DNA of 40,915 nucleotides from Candidatus Woesearchaeota archaeon (GTDB lineage: Archaea; Nanobdellota; Nanobdellia; Woesearchaeales; JAGVXP01), in NCBI GenBank assembly GCA_018303725.1, contig JAGVXP010000054.1, forward strand, positions 1 through 40,915, in the 5' to 3' direction. Within the stretch, counting starts at the first letter, position 1. The number at the start of each line of letters is the position of its first letter. This document shows, piece by piece, positions 1-7,560 of this stretch. The notes beneath the pieces are model-generated. The model saw nothing but the letters and a program-made list of their open reading frames with translations, was not told the DNA's origin and did not search any database. The position numbers and the translations under genes are program-made.

Positions 1-1659
1 AGAATATCCAATGACTTGCTTTGTAGGTAGAGTCTGTTTTTGTTTTAGGATGTTTTCTAAAGAATCTCCTTTGATATATTCGATTCGGAGAGCAGTATTA
101 CGCCTAGGCTCTCCTTTAAATTTCACTACATTTTTTTGCTTTCCTTGATATTTTTCTTGAACTTTTTTAAGTAGGTTGTATTCTCGATTGATTTGTTGTG
201 AGAATTTCCAAGCAATTACCTCTTTCGTAAAATGGTGTTTATGTAATAAAATTACTGCAGAAGTACCTGTTCCTATAAGGGTGTATTCGTGGTTGTTAAA
301 TCCTATGATATCACTTATATTCTTAAACAGTACATAAAATTCTTCTTCTTGTTCTTTTGAGATTTTATCAGGTGTAAGGCCAATTGCACATAACTTAGCA
401 GGTACTGTTATCTCTAATCGCTTATCATATTTGTCTGCTTCTTCTGGGGATACCTTAGCTTTGACAAACTCTCTAATATCCCAACCGTGGAATCTTCCAC
501 TATACAGATTTACTTTTTCTGGAGACATCTTAGCTTCAACAAACTGTACTATATCTATTCCATTAAACCTTTTGTCGTATTGCTCTGCTTCTTCTATTGG
601 AATATTGTTAAAAATTAACCACCAAATATCTACCCTGTCAAATCTTTTGTCAAATCTATTTGCTGTTTCAGGTGGAATATCTCGCTCTAATGATTTTATA
701 ATCTCTTGATAGCCAAATCGTTGATCAAATCTATTTGCTGTTTCAGGTGGGATGCCAGCTTTTGTTAATTCCATTATTTCGTAGCTACTAAATCGCTCAC
801 TATACCGATCTGCTTCCTTTGAGGAAACATTAGCTTGAAATAAGTTGAGGATATCCGATACCTTAAACCTTTGGCTATATCCATCTGCTTGTTGTTGAGT
901 TATCCCGCTTCTAAACAAGAATGCAATATCAGCTCCACTAAATCTTTGGCTATATCCATCTGCTTGTTGTGGGGTTATTCCACTTTTAAATAAGAATGAA
1001 ATACCATACCCATCAAATCTTTGATTATATTCATCTGCTTTTTCTGGAGGGCATCCTCCTTTCACTAAGCTCATAACATCCTTTACACTAAATCTTTGAC
1101 TATACTCATCTACTTGTTGTTGAGTTATCCCGCTTCTAAACAAGAATGCAATATCGGCTCCACTAAACCTTTGACTATATTGGTCTGCTTGTTGTTGAGT
1201 TATTCCCCCTTTAACCAAATGTAGAACATCAAATGCATCAAACCTTTGACTGTATTCATCTGCTTGTTGCGGAGAACATCTTTCTCTCACTAAAATCATA
1301 ATATCGATTCCACTAAATCTTTGATTGTATCCATCTACTTGTTGTTGAGTTATCCCGCTTCTAAACAAGAATGCAATATCGGCTCCACTAAACCTTTGAC
1401 TATATTGGTCTGCTTGTTGCGGAGAACATTCTCTCTGTTTTAGATATTTGATTCCTTCTGCACTAAATCTTGAGTTGTACTGATTTGCTTTTTCAGGAGC
1501 AATATCATCCCAAACAAGACCCACAATATCTTTTGCACTAAACCTTAAGTTAAATTTATTTGCACAAGATAAGGGAATTCCTGCTCGTTCTAGTTCGCTT
1601 AAATCCTGTTTGCTAAACCTTTTATCATACTCTTCTTGTGTATTATCATCTAGGGCCAT
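1..1659 (-). CDS. 25-residue-repeat protein with C-terminal protein-kinase-like domain (partial, runs off left edge)
   Basis: The minus strand is open from an ATG at 1659 to the window edge (553 codons, no stop). Residues 11-433 are about 17 units of 25 residues (first unit 23) with a pattern like YxxRFsxxDIxxLxxxGIxpxxA, each probably a helical hairpin in a solenoid. From about residue 455 a kinase N-lobe begins: a glycine-rich IGTGTSA, an AWKF lysine near 485 matching the ATP-binding Lys, and a following REYNLL helix matching the alpha-C Glu. The catalytic loop lies outside the window, so activity cannot be judged. The start overlaps the end of the upstream kinase gene by 14 bp, suggesting translational coupling. 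I do not recognise the repeat family. The reading frame is certain; the kinase call is likely. Confidence 0.85.
   Translation of the reverse strand, partial: MALDDNTQEEYDKRFSKQDLSELERAGIPLSCANKFNLRFSAKDIVGLVWDDIAPEKANQYNSRFSAEGIKYLKQRECSPQQADQYSQRFSGADIAFLFRSGITQQQVDGYNQRFSGIDIMILVRERCSPQQADEYSQRFDAFDVLHLVKGGITQQQADQYSQRFSGADIAFLFRSGITQQQVDEYSQRFSVKDVMSLVKGGCPPEKADEYNQRFDGYGISFLFKSGITPQQADGYSQRFSGADIAFLFRSGITQQQADGYSQRFKVSDILNLFQANVSSKEADRYSERFSSYEIMELTKAGIPPETANRFDQRFGYQEIIKSLERDIPPETANRFDKRFDRVDIWWLIFNNIPIEEAEQYDKRFNGIDIVQFVEAKMSPEKVNLYSGRFHGWDIREFVKAKVSPEEADKYDKRLEITVPAKLCAIGLTPDKISKEQEEEFYVLFKNISDIIGFNNHEYTLIGTGTSAVILLHKHHFTKEVIAWKFSQQINREYNLLKKVQEKYQGKQKNVVKFKGEPRRNTALRIEYIKGDSLENILKQKQTLPTKQVIGYS
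361..1629 (-). repeat. Coding tandem repeats of 75 bp
   Basis: About 17 in-frame units of 75 bp encode the 25-residue protein repeats. Some are nearly identical at DNA level: 1107-1194 and 1332-1419 match over 88 bp and are exactly 225 bp (three units) apart. A further copy of the same unit type begins near 901. Units toward the kinase end are more diverged. This points to recent expansion by recombination of a three-unit block. Confidence 0.85.
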
Positions 1660-3538
1660 TTTTGTACTCTGGGAAAAAATTATGGATCAAGTTTTCATGA
1701 TCCGTTTTTATTCCATTAAAAATATAGTATTCACCATCCGACATTCTACTTAGCCTTTCTTTTGGATTTTTACTAAATGCTATTGCAGCAGTATAAGATA
1801 GGTGAGTACCAAAACATTTTTCCCATAAATCATATTCTTCTGCTTTTCTTCTAGCATTGATTGCTCTTTGGAATATAGCGCTATTTTGTATACTCTTCAT
1901 ACTATCAAATTTAGTTTGACTAAGAACCTCATAAAATGCTCTTTCATATCTTTCTATAGCTTTGACATATTCGTCATAAGGCATTGATCCATCTTCTGGT
2001 GGTTTCTCTAGACCTTCAACTTTAAATGGTAATTCACCAGTTAATATCCTCCAAGCACAAACACCCAATGCCCAGATATCCCCTGCTTTTAATGCTTCAA
2101 CATCGTGACTTAATGGATCAACATGGTGGGGGTGCCATGGGAATAGTTCAGGAGCTCTATAATATATAGCTTTTGTATCACAAAGAGCTGAGTATATTCC
2201 ATAATCTGTTAAATAAACAACCTTTTCTTCGTCTACCATCACATTTTTTAAAGCTAAATCCCCATGGTAGTGTCCGTTAGGATATTTATCATCTTTTCTT
2301 GAATGAAGAATTGATATTAATCTAGCTGTTTCATAAAGATAAGGTTGTGCCATTTTCCATGGTATTATATGTCTATGTTCTTTCTCGTATCCTTCAACTA
2401 GTTGTTGTAATGTTTTTACTAGCTTTTTCTCAACAATAACAAGTTTGCCTCCTTCGCTATATGAATACCTAAATGATTGTAAACCCTTAGTTCCAGTCTC
2501 AAAACCATATTCCCTGATAGAAGCACTTCTTTGATCTTCTCGACCCATTAATTCTTTGGATGTTAATCCTTTTGCTTCTAAGATCTGTTTTCCTCTTGGG
2601 CTTAAATGAATAACCTTTACAGCATGCTCTTGACCCCACCTTTGGTGGATTCCACTATAAGCCACTTTGTAAGCTCCTTTTCCTAAAATGTGCGTTAATA
2701 AGTGATCTCTTGTTGTTTCTTCAGCACATTGTGCCATTTCCTCCAAATCTTTTACTTTTCCTGTTTTAAGAAGTGTTGTTAATTTTTCATAATCTCTTTT
2801 TGGGTTCTGAACAAATTTTTTTAGTTCTGTGATAATATCTTCTTCTGACCTAAATGGTTGTGTTTTATCATTACTAAGATGAACATATTTTGAGTTTAGG
2901 TAGCAGTTGATGAAGTTGTATTCTTCATCTTTAATTGCTACTAAAAATTTGTGGGTTATAGTAGTTGTTAGGTATCCTAGTGATTCGCCTATTTCCCTTT
3001 TAACCAATACATATCCATCATTTAACCCTTTTTTGTATAATTCAACAAATTTACCTGGGTTGATAGCGGCTAATGATTTTAATGATTTAGCTATTTCGTA
3101 TCTAACATCTTCATTTGGATTACTCATCCCTTGTTCGTATGATTCAACAAATTTATTTTGGTTTGTAGCAGTCAATTCCCAAGATGATTCATTTACTCTT
3201 TCAAAAACTCCCTGGATATAAGAAATCAACCCTTTGTCATAGGATTCAACATCTTCATCAGATTTTGCATTATTCAATACTTCTAATGGTTTTGCTTTTC
3301 TTCTTACAAATTCTTTTTCATTGTTCTTTATTAGTCCTATAGTAGATTCACTTAATCTAAATTTTTTACATAATTCAGTAAACCTATTAGGCATTACGGT
3401 ATGTAATGTTCCTAATGATTCGATTGTTGCTAGTTTAATCCATCCATAAAAATCACTTAAACCTTCTTCATACAAACTAATAACCAAAACTCTTCTCCTT
3501 TCCCTCTCAACCTCATTCAAAATATGCTCAATGCCCAT
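1646..3538 (-). CDS. HEAT-like-repeat protein kinase
   Basis: A 630-residue protein. Residues about 20-200 hold helical repeats of roughly 35 residues resembling HEAT repeats, with recurring GLxxxxxxVxxEIxxSL and NxFVExY patterns. The kinase domain starts near 283: glycine loop LGKGAYKV (285-292), AVK lysine K308, catalytic loop HGDLALKN with D427 and N432, DYG in place of DFG (D445), APE (462-464) and the conserved D487 of AGDIWALG. All core catalytic residues are present, so an active Ser/Thr-type kinase is expected. HGD replaces HRD. No membrane segment is evident. The start overlaps the small RHH gene upstream by 11 bp and the end overlaps the next kinase-like gene by 14 bp, so the three look like one operon. 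The substrate is unknown. Confidence 0.88.
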   Translation of the reverse strand: MGIEHILNEVERERRRVLVISLYEEGLSDFYGWIKLATIESLGTLHTVMPNRFTELCKKFRLSESTIGLIKNNEKEFVRRKAKPLEVLNNAKSDEDVESYDKGLISYIQGVFERVNESSWELTATNQNKFVESYEQGMSNPNEDVRYEIAKSLKSLAAINPGKFVELYKKGLNDGYVLVKREIGESLGYLTTTITHKFLVAIKDEEYNFINCYLNSKYVHLSNDKTQPFRSEEDIITELKKFVQNPKRDYEKLTTLLKTGKVKDLEEMAQCAEETTRDHLLTHILGKGAYKVAYSGIHQRWGQEHAVKVIHLSPRGKQILEAKGLTSKELMGREDQRSASIREYGFETGTKGLQSFRYSYSEGGKLVIVEKKLVKTLQQLVEGYEKEHRHIIPWKMAQPYLYETARLISILHSRKDDKYPNGHYHGDLALKNVMVDEEKVVYLTDYGIYSALCDTKAIYYRAPELFPWHPHHVDPLSHDVEALKAGDIWALGVCAWRILTGELPFKVEGLEKPPEDGSMPYDEYVKAIERYERAFYEVLSQTKFDSMKSIQNSAIFQRAINARRKAEEYDLWEKCFGTHLSYTAAIAFSKNPKERLSRMSDGEYYIFNGIKTDHENLIHNFFPEYKNGPR

Positions 3539-3668
3539 TTTCTCTCAAAAACTTCTTTATAGCTTCTTCTACCAAGTGTGATTTATTTCGGAAAGAACTG
3601 TCTTCTAGGATTTCATGTATTTTAGCTATTGTTTTCTCATCCAAGGAAACACTAAAAACCTGTTTCAT
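3528..3668 (-). CDS. Small ribbon-helix-helix (CopG/Arc-like) DNA-binding protein
   Basis: A 46-residue ORF starting at ATG 3668. It begins MKQVFSVSLDEKTIAKIHEI, a typical RHH beta strand with alternating residues and first helix, followed by a turn with RNKSHLVEEAIKKFL, the usual second helix. It is the first gene of the leftward operon; its TGA at 3528-3530 lies inside the start of the kinase gene (11 bp overlap). RHH proteins dimerise and commonly repress their own promoters. The inverted repeat directly before its start is a natural candidate operator. It could instead be an antitoxin-like partner of the kinases. The RHH assignment is confident; its role is inferred from position. Confidence 0.8.
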   Translation of the reverse strand: MKQVFSVSLDEKTIAKIHEILEDSSFRNKSHLVEEAIKKFLRENGH

Positions 3669-3702
3669 AATTCTTATTAGGAATTATTAAGCCTATTTAA
3701 AT
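3669..3702 (-). promoter_or_regulatory. Promoter and possible RHH operator of the kinase operon
   Basis: Reading leftward, an ATTTAAATA box (3694-3702) lies about 30 bp before the ATG at 3668, which fits a leaderless archaeal transcript. Between box and start is a perfect inverted repeat, AATTC (3669-3673), 7-bp spacer, GAATT (3681-3685), where a repressor would block initiation. The operator role is inference. Confidence 0.5.
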
Positions 3703-3752
3703 TTTTCTTTTTTGACTACTAAAAAGTAACTAACAGTTAATAACCAAAAACC

Positions 3753-3854
3753 ATATAAACAAGAATAAATCCATTGCTTATTATGGATTTTAAACAAAAA
3801 ATAATTGATATTTTAAAAAAAGCAACAAACCAAAAATTTAAAGGAAAAGTTTAA
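3753..3854 (+). pseudogene. Truncated second copy of the argS promoter and 5' end
   Basis: An ATATAAAC box (3753-3760) is followed exactly 30 bp later by ATG 3783 and a 23-codon ORF whose first 18 residues read MDFKQKIIDILKKATNQK. The true argS has the same ATATAAAC box 30 bp before ATG 4406 and begins MADFKQEIINILKKATNQK. A 24-bp block is identical (3813-3836 and 4439-4462). After codon 18 homology stops and a TAA follows at 3852-3854. The other codons differ mostly at third positions, so this is not a fresh duplication. It is best read as a relic argS start left of the toxin-antitoxin cassette. Confidence 0.8.
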
Positions 3855-3858
3855 ATAA
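3850..3858 (+). promoter_or_regulatory. TATA-like box for the toxin-antitoxin pair
   Basis: TTTAAATAA (3850-3858) lies about 33-41 bp before ATG 3891. It overlaps the last codons of the argS relic. A GGTGAG at 3881-3886 just before the ATG looks like a ribosome binding site. Confidence 0.5.
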
Positions 3859-3890
3859 ATAAAGGCATTGCTTTAGTATAGGTGAGAAAA

Positions 3891-4076
3891 ATGAGCGAAA
3901 CAGTTTTTCAAAAACAGGTATTAACTAAACTGGGGAACATGGAAAAAACTATAAACTACATTATGGAGTATATAGAAGACTTAAAATTGAGCGAAGATGA
4001 TAAAAAGGCTTTAAAAGAGGCTTTAAAAGAAGAAAAAGAAGGGAAGCTTCTAACTAAAAAACAGGTTTTTGGTTAA
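3891..4076 (+). CDS. Antitoxin of a RelE/ParE-type pair
   Basis: A 61-residue acidic, helical protein (MSETVFQKQVLTKLGNMEKT...) placed directly before a RelE-like toxin, as expected of an antitoxin. I chose ATG 3891 because GGTGAG lies just upstream; an in-frame GTG at 3882 would add three residues. The N-terminal half could form a DNA-binding or dimerising helix pair and the lysine/glutamate-rich C-terminus would wrap the toxin. I see no clear RHH or HTH signature, so the assignment rests mostly on context. Its TAA is separated from the toxin ATG by one base. Confidence 0.7.
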   Translation: MSETVFQKQVLTKLGNMEKTINYIMEYIEDLKLSEDDKKALKEALKEEKEGKLLTKKQVFG

Positions 4077-4077
4077 G

Positions 4078-4347
4078 ATGGCTCTTTTTCCAGCAGAATT
4101 CTCAACAAGAGTTAGTAAATATATCAATAATCTGGATAAGGTAATGAAGAATAGAATCAAAGAGAAAATTGAAAAGCTTGAAGAAAATCCTTTCCCGCAG
4201 GAAGTTGAAAGGGTTGAGGATTATAAAGATGAAAAAGTCTTTAGAGTCAGAGTTGGAAACCAAAGAATTCTTTATATTGTTAGATACAGCCCAAATAAGC
4301 TCATTATAACCAAAGTTGACAAAAGACCAAGAATTTATGATAGGTAG
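4078..4347 (+). CDS. RelE/ParE-superfamily toxin
   Basis: An 89-residue protein with the RelE/ParE fold pattern: an N-terminal strand (ALFPAEFSTRV), a helix pair ending KIEKLEENPFPQE, then EDYKDEKVFRVRVGNQRILY and a closing strand IITKVDKRPRIYDR. The FRVRVGNQRILYIV segment is typical of RelE toxins, which cut mRNA on the ribosome. I chose ATG 4078, one base after the antitoxin stop; an in-frame TTG at 4069 is less likely. The cassette lies between two copies of the argS 5' region. The family call is strong; mRNA cleavage follows from the family. Confidence 0.85.
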   Translation: MALFPAEFSTRVSKYINNLDKVMKNRIKEKIEKLEENPFPQEVERVEDYKDEKVFRVRVGNQRILYIVRYSPNKLIITKVDKRPRIYDR

Positions 4348-4375
4348 TTTATTTACACATAGCTTAACAAAAAAA

Positions 4376-4383
4376 ATATAAAC
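4376..4383 (+). promoter_or_regulatory. argS TATA-like box
   Basis: ATATAAAC starts 30 bp before the argS ATG at 4406, the same box and spacing as in the relic copy at 3753-3760. Confidence 0.6.
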
Positions 4384-4405
4384 TCTGCCTAACAAAGTGG
4401 CTAAT

Positions 4406-6073
4406 ATGGCTGACTTCAAACAGGAAATCATAAATATATTAAAAAAAGCAACAAACCAAAAAGAGATTGAAGTAGAAGTGCCTCCAGACCCTTCAATGGG
4501 GGATTATGCTTTTCCTTGCTTTGGTTTAGCTAAGGTTTATAAGAAAAATCCTGTTGATATTGCTAAAGAGCTGAAAGAAAAGATTAAAGAAGAGGGCGTT
4601 ATAGAAAGGATTGAAATAAAGGGGCCATATCTTAATTTTTTTGTTAATAAAAACAAGATAATTGAAAATACGCTTAAGAAAATAGCAAAAGAGAAAGGTA
4701 AATATGGCTCTTCTAATGCTGGCAAGGGAAAAAAGGCGTTAGTTGAGCACACATCTATCAATCCCAATGCCAGCCCCCATGTAGGCAGGGCAAGAAATGC
4801 CTTAATCGGAGATTCTATAACAAGGCTTTTGAAATTTCAGGGCTATAAAGTTGAAACACATTATTTTGTCAATGATGTTGGAAAGCAGATTGCAATGCTG
4901 GTTTTAGGCTGCAAAGGGAAGGATGTTAAATTTAATGATTTGTTAAAAATTTATATTGGCATCAACAAGCAATTAGAAGAAAAACCCGAGCTGGAAAAAG
5001 ATGTTTTTGAGCTATTGCATAAATTGGAGCAAAAAGACAAGAAGGTAATCAGTGATTTTAAAAAGGTTGTAAACATATGCATTAAAGGGCAAACATCCAT
5101 TCTTTCTGAGCTGGGCATTAGTTATGATAAATTTGACTATGAAAGTGATTATTTATGGAAAGAGCTAACAAATGAAGTTTTGAAGAAATTAGAAAAAACA
5201 AAAAAATTATTTACAGATGAAGAAGGAAGATTAGTTTTAGACCAGAAAGAATACAATTTGGCAATGAAAAGCCCTGTTTTGGTTTTGACTAGAGCTGATA
5301 AAACCTCTCTTTATCCTTTGAGGGATATGGCTTACACCATTGAGAAGATAAACAAAGGGTTTCATAAGAATATTGTTGTTTTAGGAGAGGACCAAAAGCT
5401 GTATTTCCAGCAGCTAAAGGCCGGCTTGAATTTATTAGGCTATGAAGCGCCTGAAGTAATCCATTATTCCTTTGTTTTGTTAACAGAAGGCAAAATGAGC
5501 ACAAGAAAGGGCAATTTGGTTTTACTGGAAGAGTTTATGGGGGAAGCATTGGATAAAGCAAAGAGCGAAATAAAAAAGAGGCATGAAAAGGTTGATGAGA
5601 AAGCTGCCAAAAAAATAGCTTATGGAGCAATAAAGTATTCTATCCTAAGGGTTTCTGCTGAAAAGAATGTGGTCTTTAACTGGGAGCAGGCACTGAATTT
5701 TGAGGGTGAATCGGGGCCTTATCTACAGTATGCTTATGTCAGGATTAACTCTATACTACAGAAATATGGAAAAAAGATAGATGAGAAAGCTGATTTTTCA
5801 CTGCTAAAGCAAAAAGAGGAAATTGAATTGGTAAAAAGGCTTTCTGATTTTTCTGGTATAGTAGAAGATGCAACAAAACAATTAAAGCCGCATATAATTT
5901 CGAATTATTTAACTGAATTAGCACAGTTATTTTCTGAATTTTACCATAACTGCCAAATCCTTAAGGAAGAAGAAGATTTAAAGAAAGCCAGATTGTTGTT
6001 AGCTGATTGCACAAAACAGGTTTTAGGGAATGGGTTGGGTTTGTTGGGGATTGAAGTTTTAGATGAAATGTGA
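4406..6073 (+). CDS. argS: Arginyl-tRNA synthetase
   Basis: Class I synthetase that attaches arginine to tRNA-Arg, 555 residues, near the usual length. It has the N-terminal Add1-type domain (about 1-100), HIGH-type motif HVGR (125-128) preceded by SINPNASP, the ArgRS segment YFVNDVGKQIA, KMSKS-type motif KMSTR (363-367), and a C-terminal helical anticodon-binding DALR domain with YLQYAYVRI. I chose ATG 4406 because the TATA box 30 bp upstream matches the local leaderless pattern and because the relic copy starts at the equivalent ATG; GTG 4397 is an alternative. A tRNA-Arg(UCG) gene, one of its substrates, lies at 14227. It ends directly against the convergent gene at 6074. Confidence 0.97.
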   Translation: MADFKQEIINILKKATNQKEIEVEVPPDPSMGDYAFPCFGLAKVYKKNPVDIAKELKEKIKEEGVIERIEIKGPYLNFFVNKNKIIENTLKKIAKEKGKYGSSNAGKGKKALVEHTSINPNASPHVGRARNALIGDSITRLLKFQGYKVETHYFVNDVGKQIAMLVLGCKGKDVKFNDLLKIYIGINKQLEEKPELEKDVFELLHKLEQKDKKVISDFKKVVNICIKGQTSILSELGISYDKFDYESDYLWKELTNEVLKKLEKTKKLFTDEEGRLVLDQKEYNLAMKSPVLVLTRADKTSLYPLRDMAYTIEKINKGFHKNIVVLGEDQKLYFQQLKAGLNLLGYEAPEVIHYSFVLLTEGKMSTRKGNLVLLEEFMGEALDKAKSEIKKRHEKVDEKAAKKIAYGAIKYSILRVSAEKNVVFNWEQALNFEGESGPYLQYAYVRINSILQKYGKKIDEKADFSLLKQKEEIELVKRLSDFSGIVEDATKQLKPHIISNYLTELAQLFSEFYHNCQILKEEEDLKKARLLLADCTKQVLGNGLGLLGIEVLDEM

Positions 6074-6325
6074 TTATTTTTCTTCTTTTGTTTCTGCCTT
6101 TTTTCTTCCTCTCCTTTCGTATATGCTTAAAGCAAACGCTGCTGCTAATAAACCACCAATCAACGCTATATCAATAATTCCAAAGCTGCCATTTTTATCG
6201 CTACCTTCTGGTCTGGATGCAACACCCAAGCTTGTGTAGTATTGATTCATGCTAGGGCCTTCGTTATGGGCACGAACAGCAGACGGCAGTTGAAATAAAT
6301 TTAGATCATATCTTGCATCATACAT
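6074..6325 (-). CDS. Small single-pass membrane protein of unknown function
   Basis: An 83-residue protein from ATG 6325, beginning MYDARYDLNLFQLPS. A polar N-terminal half (about 1-45) is followed by one membrane segment (IIDIALIGGLLAAAFALSIY, about 50-70) and a basic tail YERRGRKK then acidic residues, so the tail is probably cytoplasmic and the N-terminal half outside. I chose ATG 6325 because GGTGG lies about 7 bp upstream; TTG 6340 is an alternative. It is convergent with argS with no gap. I do not recognise the family. Confidence 0.7.
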   Translation of the reverse strand: MYDARYDLNLFQLPSAVRAHNEGPSMNQYYTSLGVASRPEGSDKNGSFGIIDIALIGGLLAAAFALSIYERRGRKKAETKEEK

Positions 6326-6357
6326 AAACAAACCACCCAAAGTTTAGAATTGCAGTA

Positions 6358-6370
6358 GGATATATAAACT
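6358..6370 (-). promoter_or_regulatory. TATA box for the small membrane protein gene
   Basis: Leftward AGTTTATATATCC, about 35 bp before ATG 6325, with a GGTGG ribosome binding site between them. Confidence 0.55.
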
Positions 6371-6462
6371 TTTTCCTCTTTAGCATTTCAAAGTAACAAA
6401 ACATTTAACAGAAAAACTTAAATAACATTTCCTAATTCTTAAGCCTGTGATATAGATTGGAC

Positions 6463-7473
6463 ATGGCATATCAAATAGCTGCTTTAATTGTATTATTGGC
6501 GTTATCTGCCTTCTTTTCAGGCTCTGAAACAGCCCTGGTTTCTTTGTCCAGGCTCAGGATAGTCAATCTGGTTAAGGAGAAAAAAAGGGGCTCGGAAGCC
6601 TTGATGAAATTAAAGAAGGATCCCAAGAGGCTGCTGATAACCATTCTTATTGGCAACAACCTTGTCAATGTCGCTGCTTCTGTTTTGGCAACGAATATTG
6701 TAATCAGCCAGGGTTATCCGCATGTCTTTGGAATTGTAACTGGCGTTATGACTTTGTTATTACTGGTTTTTGGAGAGATAACCCCAAAAACATTTGCGAC
6801 TGCGCATAATGTAAGGCTGTCTTTATTGGTCGCTGAGCCGATTTATATGCTAAGCGTTATGATATACCCCCTTATTGTCCTGTTTGATTTTATAGCCAAT
6901 TTTTTTACCAGCATATTTGGCTGGAAAATAAAGAAAAACCCCGTAGTGACGGAGGCGGAGATAAAAAGCATTGTTGAGCTGGGGGGAGAAGCAGGCACAG
7001 TAAAAAAATTAGAGGAGGCAATGATAAAAAATATATTCAGGCTGGATGATGTAATGGTTAAGGATATAATGACAACAAAGGAAAGGATATTCTCCATTGA
7101 TGCTGATACAAAGTTAAAAGACGCATTGCCATTAGTGCTCAAAAAACCATATTCAAGAATACCCATTCATGCCGGAGATAAACAACATATAGTGGGGGTC
7201 GTTTATATTGTTGACTTGTTGAAACAATGCAACGCTGGGAAAACAGACATTCCTATGAAACAAATAAGGAAAAAGGTGTTTTTTATCTTTAGTACTAGGA
7301 CAATTGATGTTTTACTAAAGCAGTTTTTAGCTAAAAGAATCCATATGGCGGTTGTTGTTGATGATCTTTACAATCTGGCTGGCGTTGTTACCCTGGAAGA
7401 CGTTCTAGAGGAGATAGTCGGAGAGATAGTTGACGAGAAAGAGGTTGAAAAGTTAAAATTAAAGGTGAAATAA
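6463..7473 (+). CDS. CNNM/DUF21 transmembrane protein with CBS pair (CorC-like family)
   Basis: A 336-residue membrane protein. Residues 1-165 form the DUF21/CNNM domain: a first membrane segment (IAALIVLLALSAFFSGSE) with the family FSGSETAL motif, then LLITILIGNNLVNVAASVLAT, a VFGEITPK motif and two more hydrophobic segments. Residues about 195-320 are a tandem CBS pair (VKDIMTTKERIFSI; VVDDLYNLAGVVTLEDVLEEIVGE), which in this family binds nucleotides. The bacterial C-terminal CorC_HlyC domain is absent, so the protein is shorter than many relatives. Members are linked to Mg2+/Co2+ export or homeostasis. I chose ATG 6463 with an upstream CTTAAATAA box; TTG 6457 is possible. Confidence 0.88.
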   Translation: MAYQIAALIVLLALSAFFSGSETALVSLSRLRIVNLVKEKKRGSEALMKLKKDPKRLLITILIGNNLVNVAASVLATNIVISQGYPHVFGIVTGVMTLLLLVFGEITPKTFATAHNVRLSLLVAEPIYMLSVMIYPLIVLFDFIANFFTSIFGWKIKKNPVVTEAEIKSIVELGGEAGTVKKLEEAMIKNIFRLDDVMVKDIMTTKERIFSIDADTKLKDALPLVLKKPYSRIPIHAGDKQHIVGVVYIVDLLKQCNAGKTDIPMKQIRKKVFFIFSTRTIDVLLKQFLAKRIHMAVVVDDLYNLAGVVTLEDVLEEIVGEIVDEKEVEKLKLKVK

Positions 7474-7560
7474 AAAATTATCCATTAATCAACTAATTCA
7501 AAGACTGGAAGATGAGTTTTAAGGGATAGCTTTTTAAATAATATCTCATCCCCTTTTTCT

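Noticed and set aside
431-709. Plus-strand ORF of 92 residues across the repeat region
   Set aside because: It is antisense to the 25-residue-repeat gene, whose frame is open over the whole region with clear protein periodicity. The plus-strand ORF only mirrors that periodicity.
1-1629. The 75-bp repeats as a CRISPR array or minisatellite
   Set aside because: There are no unique spacers between short palindromic repeats; the units are contiguous, in frame and encode a consistent 25-residue motif.
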